From the NCBI GenBank assembly GCA_021796155.1, contig JAJYOO010000040.1, forward strand, positions 1-11,550: a stretch of 11,550 nt of DNA, read 5' to 3'. Positions 1 through 7,919 of the stretch are shown piece after piece. Each line of letters begins with the position of its first letter. Within the stretch, counting starts at the first letter, position 1. The notes below the pieces were generated by a model. The model was given only the letters and a program-made list of their open reading frames with translations, had not been told where the DNA came from and ran no database searches. The position numbers were made by a program, and so were the translations under genes. Source of the stretch: Chloroflexota bacterium (lineage in GTDB: Bacteria > Chloroflexota > Anaerolineae > Anaerolineales > Villigracilaceae).

Positions 1-2
1 TG

Positions 3-227
3 CTAAATACAAAAGGTTTGTTTGTGCTGGAATACAGCTTTCAGCAGAAAGCATGGCGCATCGACAACCTGGAGGTAGCTTTGAAATACAACACTGGGTG
101 GTTCGCGAAAGGCGAAGTGGGTGATGACTACAGAATTCTCGCCATTTCCGAATCGAGAAGTCAGTTGAGGGAGTTCAAGAAATCACTCCTCAAACGGAGA
201 GCGGATCTCGAAGCATTACCTGCGTAA
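3..227 (+). CDS. 3' end of a gene of unknown function (5' part outside window)
   Basis: The frame is open from the left edge to a TAA at 225-227, with no in-frame stop upstream of the first possible start, a TTG at 18-20. The window therefore probably cuts the gene rather than containing a 69-residue protein. The visible tail is hydrophilic and mixed in charge. It contains 'KAWRIDNLEVALKY' and a lysine/arginine-rich stretch (FKKSLLKRR) close to the C-terminus. There is no signal peptide, membrane span or motif that I can assign to a family. It points the same way as the lipoprotein gene that follows after 111 nt. I do not recognise it. It could also be a degraded remnant. Confidence 0.4.
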   Translation, partial: LNTKGLFVLEYSFQQKAWRIDNLEVALKYNTGWFAKGEVGDDYRILAISESRSQLREFKKSLLKRRADLEALPA

Positions 228-338
228 TCCCAACATTATCCTCAGGCTCAACAATTTTCTTTGGGACATATCTGCTGAAGTTGTTTATGGTGGAGTCATT
301 GAGCACGAACCTGTTTCAAAATTGAAGGAAGAAACAAG

Positions 339-2645
339 ATGTTCAGAAAGTCGACCGTCATCATATCCATTCTCTTCTTATCCTTGATCGCATCCTGCGC
401 TCAGGCATCTTCAATTCCTTCAACAAAAGCTGGCGTAACCCAACCACCTGTCATAACGACTACTGCGTCATCGTCGATTGAGCCTCCTCCAGCTACTCTT
501 GAGATAAACGGAACCACTCAAGAGTCGGGCATTGGTTCCTATTGCTGGTCAGGAGCAGAGAGCACAGCGAATCTCACACAGTGTACGGACGCGATTGGCG
601 TCGTGACCGCACGCGATCCACTGATCACATCCACGCCTTACACCGGCATATTTCTTTTTCCCATGTCCGATCCGCCTGAATCCTTGTATATCACTGTGAT
701 GGCCGTAACGGCAGCGGATGAAATTTCCGCGGGAGCGGATGGCTCGCACCGGTTCTGGCGGCCGGTTTCCGGTTGGAGCGGTGAACTGCCTCTCAAGACC
801 CGTGTGGAAAACAAGTTCATAGAAGACCCCGGATTGTATGTCCTGCAATTGAATGCGCGCTGGAAAAATGTGGGAGAGGTCAGTTATGGATTTCTTGTGC
901 AGGTAGGTTCGGGCAGCAACACCCTTTCTCCTATCCCGACTGTCTTGTCAGGAACTCAAGTGTCCATTCCCACCCCACTTCTCTTGCAGAACATTTCACC
1001 TCTCACGCGTTTGGGCAAAGGCGTGGCGCTGAACTTGAAACTTTCCCCCAGTGGAAAGCAATTGGGGATTGTCACTTCCATTGGAGTGTACTTGTACGAT
1101 CTCAGTTCACAGCAGGGATTTTGGTTCAAGACCTTTGAGAATGCGCCGACGACGATCTCATTCAGCCCCGATGGAAACACGTTGGCGGTTGGATCAAAGG
1201 CGAACGTCCTCTCAATTCTGGATGCACAAACAGGCGAAACGATCTTACGGATCAAGGGCGAAGAAGGCATTCACGCCGTGTGGTCACCGGATGGAACGAA
1301 ACTGCTTACCAGTGCAGGCTGCGGACAAGTGAACATCTTGAATGGAAGCACAGGCGCTTTATTGCATGTTCTTGAGCCATCTCAATGTAATGATGTGACC
1401 CCTGGCTATGTGAACGCGGTCTGGTCGTGGGATGGTCATCGGATCTATGTGAACAAAGGCAACGGTTATGTGCTGGCATGGGATGCATCTACCTACCAAC
1501 TTCTTACAGGATATAACCCAGATCCGCCGGAATATGCTTTTGGTTTTGACATTGCCCCATCACCCACACAAAATCTTTTTGCCGTAGCCAACGGAACCAG
1601 CGTTGCGATTATGGATGGAGAGACCGGACAAATCGCTAAGATGCTTGCCAGTGCTCAGCAGGATGTTCCTTTAGGCGCTGTCAGCTGGTCGCCAAACGGA
1701 AAGGAATTAGTGGCGGGGAATGCAGACGGCTTGCATATTTGGAACATTGAAATTGGCGAAGAAGTTGCCAGTATAAATGGCTACCAAGCACTTGCCGGAT
1801 TGGACTGGATGCCGGATGGTGAGACACTCGTTGGATTGTTTTCAGCAGATGGGGGCCTTAATGGCATTAACGTAAACACCAAGGCTGTAGATTTCACCCT
1901 GCAGGGTTTTAGTTCAATGAGCGGGAGCCGTTTTCCCGTGTGGGATAACAATACCTTGTTGACTTATTACGGCAATACTGAAATGCGTTGGAATCCACAA
2001 ACGGGTGATCTGCTCCAAATGATTCCCTGGACTTCCTCGCCCAATTGGGCCGAAAAATATGGCGGAGACAGCACCATCTCGCCAGATGGGAAACGAGTGG
2101 CACTTGGTGTCGCGGTTCTGGATGCGAAAACAGGCGCGGAGTTGGCGCATCTCGCGGAAGACTCCAGATCCCGCGACCGGGTGGCATGGTCACCGGACGG
2201 TGACAAAGTCGTCTCTGGCGATTCGCTGGGAATGGCGGATACGGTCGTTTGGGATTCGCATACTGGACAAATCCTGCTCAGGCTCGATCATTCGCAATCT
2301 TATTTAGGTGCATTGGCTTGGTCCCCAGATGGAAAGCAAATCGCGGGTGGGAGCGATGGCTTTGTGTCGGTTTGGGATTCCGAAACCGGGAGGCAGACTC
2401 ATCTTCTCAGTGATGTGCTGAGTAACGAGCGAGTCCAATCAGTGGCATGGTCGCCAGATGATCACTGGTTGGCAGCAGGTACGGCCAGCGGCAGAATCTA
2501 TTTGTGGAACATGCAATCCTACGGTCCCTTTGCCATCCTCAATGGCCACACGGACCAAGTGCTGGGTTTGAGTTGGTCGCCGGATAAAATATTATTGGCG
2601 TCCACCTCAATGGACGGAACCGTGCTGATTTGGCAAGTGCCATAA
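339..2645 (+). CDS. WD40-like double beta-propeller lipoprotein
   Basis: Probable surface-anchored lipoprotein of 768 residues. Residues 1-20 form a lipoprotein signal peptide: basic start, hydrophobic core, and a lipobox I-A-S-C with the lipidated Cys at 20. A Ser/Thr/Pro-rich linker (about 21-55) leads to a domain at about 50-190 that carries 'IGSYCW' (65-70) and a second Cys at 82. From about residue 230 to the C-terminus I count some 13 WD40/TolB-like blades. Each is centred on a WSPDG-type turn and usually closes with W-D or I-W followed by a TG hairpin; examples are 'VWSPDGTKL' near 314, 'AWSPDGKQI' near 660 and 'LSWSPDK' near 744. Thirteen blades suit two stacked propellers, or one propeller plus extra blades. 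Blades at about 510-600 are the most degenerate. The ATG follows AGGA with a 9-nt spacer. The gene ends 64 nt before a sigma-factor gene. A role in ligand or protein binding at the cell surface is inferred; no catalytic residues are visible. Confidence 0.85.
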   Translation: MFRKSTVIISILFLSLIASCAQASSIPSTKAGVTQPPVITTTASSSIEPPPATLEINGTTQESGIGSYCWSGAESTANLTQCTDAIGVVTARDPLITSTPYTGIFLFPMSDPPESLYITVMAVTAADEISAGADGSHRFWRPVSGWSGELPLKTRVENKFIEDPGLYVLQLNARWKNVGEVSYGFLVQVGSGSNTLSPIPTVLSGTQVSIPTPLLLQNISPLTRLGKGVALNLKLSPSGKQLGIVTSIGVYLYDLSSQQGFWFKTFENAPTTISFSPDGNTLAVGSKANVLSILDAQTGETILRIKGEEGIHAVWSPDGTKLLTSAGCGQVNILNGSTGALLHVLEPSQCNDVTPGYVNAVWSWDGHRIYVNKGNGYVLAWDASTYQLLTGYNPDPPEYAFGFDIAPSPTQNLFAVANGTSVAIMDGETGQIAKMLASAQQDVPLGAVSWSPNGKELVAGNADGLHIWNIEIGEEVASINGYQALAGLDWMPDGETLVGLFSADGGLNGINVNTKAVDFTLQGFSSMSGSRFPVWDNNTLLTYYGNTEMRWNPQTGDLLQMIPWTSSPNWAEKYGGDSTISPDGKRVALGVAVLDAKTGAELAHLAEDSRSRDRVAWSPDGDKVVSGDSLGMADTVVWDSHTGQILLRLDHSQSYLGALAWSPDGKQIAGGSDGFVSVWDSETGRQTHLLSDVLSNERVQSVAWSPDDHWLAAGTASGRIYLWNMQSYGPFAILNGHTDQVLGLSWSPDKILLASTSMDGTVLIWQVP

Positions 2646-2685
2646 TCGCTGCATGGGAGGACGTAATACTTTTCATTCGGGACTG

Positions 2686-2691
2686 TATAAA
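2686..2691 (+). promoter_or_regulatory. possible -10 box upstream of the first sigma gene
   Basis: TATAAA lies 18 nt before the ATG at 2710, in the 64-nt gap after the lipoprotein gene. No convincing -35 hexamer stands 16-18 nt upstream, and no clear ECF-type promoter is visible. It could be a weak promoter or chance AT-richness; read-through from the lipoprotein gene is also possible. Confidence 0.2.
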
Positions 2692-2709
2692 TTCGTAGAA
2701 CTCTGGTGA

Positions 2710-3267
2710 ATGGAGACACCCTTGAAGCTGTTTACCAAGGCAAAAATCAATACGTCGGTTCCCTTGGACCAGGCTTTCGAGCGCTATTACCCAGCCATCT
2801 TTCGCTACTTCCGTTATCGAGGTGCCGACACGGATACAGCCAACGATCTGGCGTCCGATACCTTCGAGCACGCCTTGAGAGCGCTTGAACGGTACGATGC
2901 GCGCAAAAGCCAAATCCAAACCTGGCTGTTCGCCATCGCTCGCAACCTTGGGATCAATCACTGGAAATCAGAAGCCATCCGAGGCTCTGCTCCGCTGGAC
3001 GATGATCTTCCCGATCTTGACGATCCACCGTTGGAAGATGGATTGGTCCTTGCACAAGACAAGGAGCAAATCCTGCATGCGATTCAATCGCTGCCTCCCC
3101 GCGCACGGGAGATCCTTGCTTTGAAGTTCGGTGGGCCGCTCACCAATCGCCAGATCGCGGAACTCACAGGATTGAGCGAACAAAATGTGGGCGGGATCCT
3201 TTACCGCACCCTTTTGAAATTGAGAGATCTCTTAACTGCAGAGAAGGAGGCGCGCGATGACCGATAA
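2710..3267 (+). CDS. ECF-type RNA polymerase sigma factor (first module)
   Basis: Alternative sigma factor of 185 residues, a normal length for the sigma-70 ECF group, expected to recruit core RNA polymerase to a regulon set by the partner anti-sigma factor. Region 2 spans about 20-88: 'FERYYPAIFRYFRY', then the acidic helix 'TANDLASDTFEHAL' (core-binding part), then 'TWLFAIARNLGINHWK' (-10 recognition). An acidic linker (D/E-rich, about 97-112) leads to region 4 at about 118-176, with 'LPPRAREILALKF' and the helix-turn-helix 'NRQIAELTGLSEQNVGGIL' for the -35 element. The start is fixed by an in-frame TGA directly before the ATG (2707-2709). There is no clear Shine-Dalgarno sequence. The 3' end overlaps the next gene by 11 nt, which indicates a co-translated sigma/anti-sigma pair. 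The exact ECF subgroup cannot be assigned by eye. Confidence 0.93.
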   Translation: METPLKLFTKAKINTSVPLDQAFERYYPAIFRYFRYRGADTDTANDLASDTFEHALRALERYDARKSQIQTWLFAIARNLGINHWKSEAIRGSAPLDDDLPDLDDPPLEDGLVLAQDKEQILHAIQSLPPRAREILALKFGGPLTNRQIAELTGLSEQNVGGILYRTLLKLRDLLTAEKEARDDR

Positions 3268-5890
3268 CTTGATTCCTCAATTCAATGCGCGTCTGGATGA
3301 ATTGCTCGGCCTCACCTTGCATTCCTCAACTGCCAGTAACCTGCCAATGAATGAAGCATTCGGAATGGCAAATTTGCTCCATGAGATGGATTTCGACGCG
3401 GAGCTTGCTCCTCGGGCCGGGATCAGGTCAAAATGGTCACAGCCTGTGCAACGGTCCAGCTCGAAGCGACATTTGCCCAACCCAAGATTGGTTTGGGCAT
3501 TCATCCTGATCCTGCTTTTGGTTTTGCTTGCCATATTCCACCGGCCCGTTTTTGCTGCCGTCAGCCGCCTATTTGGATACATCTATGTTTCGGACATTGG
3601 TTTCCTGCCTGCGGATTCGACTCGTATGATCGAACAACCAGTCTTGCAGCAATACGGTGGGCATTCCATCACCGTAACGCGGGGCGTTGCGACACCTCAA
3701 AACACAATTCTGTTCCTCGAATTTGATGCCGTCGCGCATCCTGTGGACGGCGCGCGACTCGAAACTGCATCCGGAGGCGTGCTGGAACCACTACAATGGG
3801 AATATTGGCCCAATACGCCAAGTTCCCGAGGCGTGAAGATCATTTTTCCTCCGCTGCCTGCCGGCATAATGCAAACGGTCTTATCCCTTCCCGACGGCTG
3901 GCATCTGCCCTTGAATTGGATGAGCGCCTCGCAATCCAAGCTGCCGGATGTGCGCGTTGCGCCATACATTTCTGGGACTCAACAAAATGCGCCTTCCTCC
4001 AACTCATGTGTGGAAAGACATGGAATGAAGCTTTGCGTGCTGGCTGCCACGGCCTCTGCGGAGAACACATCTGTTTTGGTAACGTCAGAGTCTGGGAATC
4101 CCGATCTAACCGCAGGCGGCTTGATGATGGGGCTTACGTGGCAAGGCGGCGGTAACCCGATTATGTTGCAGGATGAACGCGGCGACACCTTTCCGATGAT
4201 TCGCGAACAGGACAGAACCCGGGGCATTCCGCCGCTGCCCGTTAGTGAAAACGCGACGCTCACTTTTCCGCCGTTGCCCGCGGGCCAAAGAGTGACGCTC
4301 ATCGTTCCCGCCCTGCTTGCAACGGTTGACATTCCCGATCAAAACATCGTTGTAGATGTGGGCAATGACCCGCAGCCCAACACCATCATTCCATTGGATG
4401 CGAACATCCAGGTCTTGGGTACGACGCTCCATTTTGGTAAAGCGACTTTAGTCGGCGACGGCGTCAACAGTCTGCGTTTGACGCTGAACGCGGACGATCC
4501 GATTCCAACTGCAGATGGGATCACACCCGCCTCCTTGGAGTTGGGCAAACCCGATGGGGTGGATGATTTATACGGGAGTGGGATGCTGGCTGGGAGCAAG
4601 GATATTTTCATTGAACTGATCCGCCCAGGCGGCAAGATGACCGGGATGCTGACCATCCCGGTCATCCGCGCTGATGCGATTGTGGAGGGTCCGTTTGAAT
4701 TCACTTTCGATCTGATGGACGCATCCTCTTCCGCCTCGACGCCGGTTGAGGCCAACCCGGACACATTCTCCCCCGCGCCGACTCCCACTTCGATTCCGTT
4801 GGATGGCTATCGGTATAACGGTGCAAGCCTGAACCCCGGAGATTTGCTTTATACCGTCCTTGATGGAGGTATGACGAACGTTTTTGCCTACTCGCCTGGG
4901 GCAGGCGCGCAATCCAATTTATTGGTTACATTGCCTGGCTCCATTTCGCAAATCTACGTTCACCCTGACTACCGCGGCATGGATTATCTGGCGGGTGTAG
5001 CAACTACCAGGGACGGAACTTTCTACATCGAAGATATCAGTCTGTATTCCATTCGTTTCGACGAGCCATCGCCTCATTTGCTCTATCGCTTCCCACCCAA
5101 CCCGGCGAATACGATTGGGACTGTTGTTGAGGGCGACTGGTCCTACGATGGTCGTTACGCGATCTTCCGTTATGTGCAGCCATTGCCCGGCAATGATCTT
5201 TGGAAATTCTTATGGATTGATCTATCCTGCCGCACAAGTGGCGGTTGCGTCTCCCATGAGATTTCAGCTGGCAAAGATATTTCGTTCTACAAGGCGCACT
5301 TCGCGCCTTCCGACTACCGCATTTTGTTTACCGGGGCCGATTATTCCAATACCGGTAAACCTGATTTGTTTGTGATGGATTTCAACCCGGCGAATGCGGA
5401 AAACAAAATCGTGAATATCACTGCCGACTCATCGAGCTTGGCGGATGACGTAGGCGTATCCCCGGCCCTCTGGACTCCAGATGGGCGCATCTTCACCGTG
5501 TGCAGCGATGGTCAATCCTCCGCCATGTTCTGTTATGTTGATCCCACCGACGGCAAGATAGATAATGGCTCAAAGTTTTCCGAACATCTTTACAATTACC
5601 AGTTATCTCCTTCTGGAAAATACGTTCTGGGCATCGTGATCAATCACAATGCGCCCGGAAAAGGCTTGCTCGAAATCCATAGGTTCGATCTGAACGGCCA
5701 GGCCGGTCCTGCCCTAGTAGTTGGAAGATTATTTCCCTTTGCTGCGCTTTCACCTTCGGATCAATACATAGCCTACATTACTGAAAATAATGACCAATTG
5801 CTGATGGTTGATGCATTGACTGCTGCTACGATAGAGATTTATGAGAACGGTTCTCAAAATGTGCTCATGTGGCTTGGATGGATTCGCTGA
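3257..5890 (+). CDS. membrane-anchored anti-sigma/sensor protein with C-terminal beta-propeller
   Basis: Probable partner and regulator of the sigma factor just upstream. Residues 1-76 are a short cytoplasmic head, where the sigma-binding segment would lie; it has no HxxxCxxC zinc anti-sigma motif. One membrane span follows at about 77-95 ('LVWAFILILLLVLLAIF'), then a membrane-proximal 'RLFGYIYVSDIGFLP' (105-118). The outside part has repeated beta-sandwich-like segments, with 'FPPLPAG' at 197-203 and again at 337-343, and a Cys pair (251, 260). A Ser/Thr/Pro-rich linker (about 488-515) leads to a TolB/WD40-like propeller (about 525-877), with blades such as 'WSYDGRYAIF', 'WTPDGRIFTV', 'LSPSGKYVLG' and 'LSPSDQYIAYI'. 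The ATG has AAGGAGG 6 nt upstream and lies inside the end of the sigma gene. The anti-sigma role is inferred from position and topology. The propeller presumably senses an envelope ligand or partner. Confidence 0.82.
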   Translation: MTDNLIPQFNARLDELLGLTLHSSTASNLPMNEAFGMANLLHEMDFDAELAPRAGIRSKWSQPVQRSSSKRHLPNPRLVWAFILILLLVLLAIFHRPVFAAVSRLFGYIYVSDIGFLPADSTRMIEQPVLQQYGGHSITVTRGVATPQNTILFLEFDAVAHPVDGARLETASGGVLEPLQWEYWPNTPSSRGVKIIFPPLPAGIMQTVLSLPDGWHLPLNWMSASQSKLPDVRVAPYISGTQQNAPSSNSCVERHGMKLCVLAATASAENTSVLVTSESGNPDLTAGGLMMGLTWQGGGNPIMLQDERGDTFPMIREQDRTRGIPPLPVSENATLTFPPLPAGQRVTLIVPALLATVDIPDQNIVVDVGNDPQPNTIIPLDANIQVLGTTLHFGKATLVGDGVNSLRLTLNADDPIPTADGITPASLELGKPDGVDDLYGSGMLAGSKDIFIELIRPGGKMTGMLTIPVIRADAIVEGPFEFTFDLMDASSSASTPVEANPDTFSPAPTPTSIPLDGYRYNGASLNPGDLLYTVLDGGMTNVFAYSPGAGAQSNLLVTLPGSISQIYVHPDYRGMDYLAGVATTRDGTFYIEDISLYSIRFDEPSPHLLYRFPPNPANTIGTVVEGDWSYDGRYAIFRYVQPLPGNDLWKFLWIDLSCRTSGGCVSHEISAGKDISFYKAHFAPSDYRILFTGADYSNTGKPDLFVMDFNPANAENKIVNITADSSSLADDVGVSPALWTPDGRIFTVCSDGQSSAMFCYVDPTDGKIDNGSKFSEHLYNYQLSPSGKYVLGIVINHNAPGKGLLEIHRFDLNGQAGPALVVGRLFPFAALSPSDQYIAYITENNDQLLMVDALTAATIEIYENGSQNVLMWLGWIR

Positions 5891-5915
5891 CTTTGTTTTG
5901 CATTATATTTAACAG

Positions 5916-6545
5916 GTGAAACAGGTCTACTATAGCGAACGCGGACAGCAAGTCATCGAGCTTTTGATCCAGAGTAAAAGCAACAAACAGATTGCCCTGG
6001 ACCTTGGCATATCTGTTCGCACGGTTGAATTCCACCTTAGCCGCATTTATGCCAAACTAGGAGTTGCTTCGCGTACTGAAGCGGCGTTGAGGCTTTCCGA
6101 AACCAACTTGTGGAAATCCGCAAGCCGGAACTTGCGGGAATCCACAGGGGACCTTGCCAACCATCCGGCTGATAATGGAGGCAAGTTCGCACTGCGGAGG
6201 TTTATGATGAAGAAACCGCTTGTCATCATAGGCGGCATCGGACTGGGAATTGCGTTGATCCTGACCGCACTTTCGGTCCTGCTGGTATTGAATGGGCCGG
6301 CCAAAGGCATGGAGTTTCAGCAGGAGACCACGGTAAACGTTCCAACCGAGTTGCTCTCTACCACGATGGCTTCCCCGAGGTTACGGCGAAGGAACACATT
6401 CTCGAACAGATTCGCCAGCTTGCTGCCGAATACAATCAGGCGGTGCAAGCAGAAAAGCAAAACGGAGATGTCAAATTCAGCAAAGATACCCAAACCGGTG
6501 AAGATGTTTTTCTCTTTGAAGACGAATCCTATCTCAGAATTCTGA
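5916..6545 (+). pseudogene. LuxR-type HTH plus membrane span, upstream half of a frameshifted gene
   Basis: N-terminal part of a membrane-bound transcription regulator. Residues 5-62 are a LuxR/GerE helix-turn-helix: 'ERGQQVIELLIQSKSNKQIA', then 'DLGISVRTVEFHLSRIYAKL', then 'GVASRTEAALRL'. After a linker, one strong membrane span lies at about 101-126 ('PLVIIGGIGLGIALILTALS' onward). From about residue 148 the frame turns basic and low in hydrophobics (RLRRRNTFSNR) and stops at 6545. The sensible continuation is in another frame, in the next entry. The start is GTG 5916, since a TAA stands in frame at 5910-5912. There is no Shine-Dalgarno sequence. A TATATT at 5904-5909 would fit a leaderless transcript, but no -35 is visible. 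The gene begins 25 nt after the propeller anti-sigma gene. The intact protein would put its DNA-binding head inside the cell and its sensor outside, as in ToxR-like one-component regulators. A sequencing error instead of a true mutation is possible. Confidence 0.75.
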
Positions 6546-7342
6546 AACTGAACGAGAAGCTTTGGGAAGACATCAATCAACTCAACGCGCTGTATATCCA
6601 AGTCTATCGGGATGAAACTCAGCCGACGCCTTTTCCAACGCAAGCATCCGCCGAGCAGGCAAAGGCTTACTATGATACGCTGGTGACCCAGGCAAGGAGC
6701 TATTGTTCGCGTGTTGGGAATGTCGAGAAAAGCGCAACAGCAATTCTTGTATACAGCCCGGATCAAGGCAAATATTTTCCCATTGGAATTGGGGATGAGT
6801 ATGCGCGCTGCGAGGTCTATGGGCAGATGATCGAGGAATGGCGCACTGCTCCAATGCTGGCAAAAGTGGATAAGGACGCGGACACGGCGCTTATTCGACA
6901 AATCGTGGGCAAGCCCGATCTGAAGCTGACTTTTCAATCCATCAGTGAAATCGCCAATGCACACTTGCAAAGTGCGGCGCTCTATATGGACGAGCAAGGC
7001 ACAAAATATTTTGTGGATGTTGAAACCGGGCGATTGGCACAAATTGATCCGAATTTTCCGAGCCATCCTGACCTGCCCTCCAGCGAGACAAAAAGCATGG
7101 ATGAATTGCGTGGGATCGCGAGACAGTTCGCCAACACAAACTCGCCACGGCTGGCTGAACTCGAATCCGTCCTTCTTCATGAAGAAAGTTGCAAAGGCGA
7201 TATCTGCTTTTTCCGCTGGGACTATCGTAATAAAGATTGGAGCGGAACGGATTGGGCGATGATGCCACCTTTTTTGCAAGTTGGTGTGTTGACCAACGGA
7301 CAAATTGCTGCCTATATCAATACACTTGACCTTTTCAAATAA
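6443..7342 (+). pseudogene. outer sensor half of the frameshifted LuxR-membrane protein (PepSY-like)
   Basis: C-terminal half of the preceding gene, in the -1 frame. The nominal start is GTG 6443, but good coding sense continues upstream in this frame to about 6356: 'YHDGFPEVTAKEHILEQI' and 'RQLAAEYNQAVQAEKQNG' read as a natural helical segment. This half therefore most likely lost its link to the membrane span instead of having its own start. Visible parts are an acidic helical region (about 1-60), a middle domain with 'IGIGDEYARCEVYGQMI' (114-130), and a C-terminal PepSY-like alpha/beta region (about 187-295) with 'TKYFVDVETGRLAQID', the Cys pair C-KGDI-C (250-255), 'FFRWDYR' and 'VGVLTNGQIAAYINTL'. 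There is no signal peptide of its own, so if translated from 6443 it would stay in the cytoplasm. Removing 2 nt or adding 1 nt near 6354-6360 gives one protein of about 474 residues. PepSY-like is my reading of the pattern, not a database result. Confidence 0.75.
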
Positions 7343-7379
7343 AATCTCTGTTCCTTTTTCACGATGGCTTCGATACTAA

Positions 7380-7919
7380 ATGTGGATGGAATCATTCGAC
7401 GAACCAAAACTTGTTGAACGCGCCCGCCGTGATCCGGAGGCTTTTGCCGGGTTATATCAACGTTACCTGCCGCGCGTTTACCGCTATCTCTATCTGCGTC
7501 TGGGCAGTCAGCAAGATGCCGAGGATGTTACCTCCCAAGTGTTCCTTGAAGCCCTTAGTGAACTGCAACGAAACCTCTACAAAGACCGAGGATGTTTCCC
7601 GGCCTGGTTGTTTACCATCGCTCGCCGCCGACTTTTGGATTTTCAGTGCAAGCGCCATGACATTGTGTTGGATGAATATCCGGATCCGGCGCCTGATCTG
7701 ATTGATCAAATTCAGTTCAGCGAAAAGAGGAAACATTTATCTTTGCTGCTTGACCAACTCGATGAGGATAAGCGGGAACTTTTACGCCTGCGTTTTGCCG
7801 CTCAATTAAGTTTTGCTGAAATCGGCATGCTTGAAAATCGCAGTGAAGAAGCGGTCAAGATGGCGGTTTATCGGATCATCAAGCGGCTGCGCGAAAATTG
7901 GGAGGCCGAAAATGGATGA
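7380..7919 (+). CDS. ECF-type RNA polymerase sigma factor (second module)
   Basis: Alternative sigma factor of 179 residues, typical for the ECF group. Region 2 is at about 17-92: 'DPEAFAGLYQRYLPRVYRYL', then 'QQDAEDVTSQVFLEAL' (core-binding helix), then 'PAWLFTIARRRLLDF' (-10 recognition). Region 4 is at about 117-172: 'LDQLDEDKRELLRLRF', then the helix-turn-helix 'LSFAEIGMLENRSEEAVKMA' followed by 'VYRIIKRLRENW'. It is clearly diverged from the first sigma factor in this window, so the two probably read different promoters. An in-frame TAA (7377-7379) touches the ATG, which fixes the longest start; ATG 7386 is an alternative. No Shine-Dalgarno sequence is visible. It starts 37 nt after the LuxR-membrane gene and overlaps the downstream sensor gene by 8 nt, again a sigma/anti-sigma pair. 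Confidence 0.93.
   Translation: MWMESFDEPKLVERARRDPEAFAGLYQRYLPRVYRYLYLRLGSQQDAEDVTSQVFLEALSELQRNLYKDRGCFPAWLFTIARRRLLDFQCKRHDIVLDEYPDPAPDLIDQIQFSEKRKHLSLLLDQLDEDKRELLRLRFAAQLSFAEIGMLENRSEEAVKMAVYRIIKRLRENWEAENG

Noticed and set aside
217..393. Frame reading 'NPNIILRLNNFLWDISAEVV' across the gap before the lipoprotein
   Set aside because: It reads plausibly for about 40 residues, but it has no start, poor GC at third positions, and runs into the lipoprotein signal peptide in the wrong frame. A frameshifted tail of the first gene cannot be wholly excluded.
2539..2961. 140-residue open frame on the minus strand
   Set aside because: It overlaps the lipoprotein end and the conserved region 2 of the first sigma factor on the other strand; no motif is seen.
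3257..3480. Zinc-binding (ZAS-type) anti-sigma domain
   Set aside because: The cytoplasmic head has no Cys at all and no HxxxCxxC motif; the same holds for the head of the second sensor.
6340..6370. Programmed -1 ribosomal frameshift
   Set aside because: No X-XXY-YYZ slippery heptamer or obvious downstream stem was found at the join; a CT duplication explains it more simply.
6317..7303. 328-residue open frame on the minus strand
   Set aside because: It lies antisense to the PepSY-like half, which has clear coding sense. The antisense reading is rich in Cys, His and Ile without a recognisable domain or ribosome site.
7813..7911. Longer N-terminus for the second sensor protein
   Set aside because: The extra 33 residues are basic and only mirror the sigma gene in another frame. 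ATG 7912 has GGAGG at the right distance and starts a natural N-terminus.
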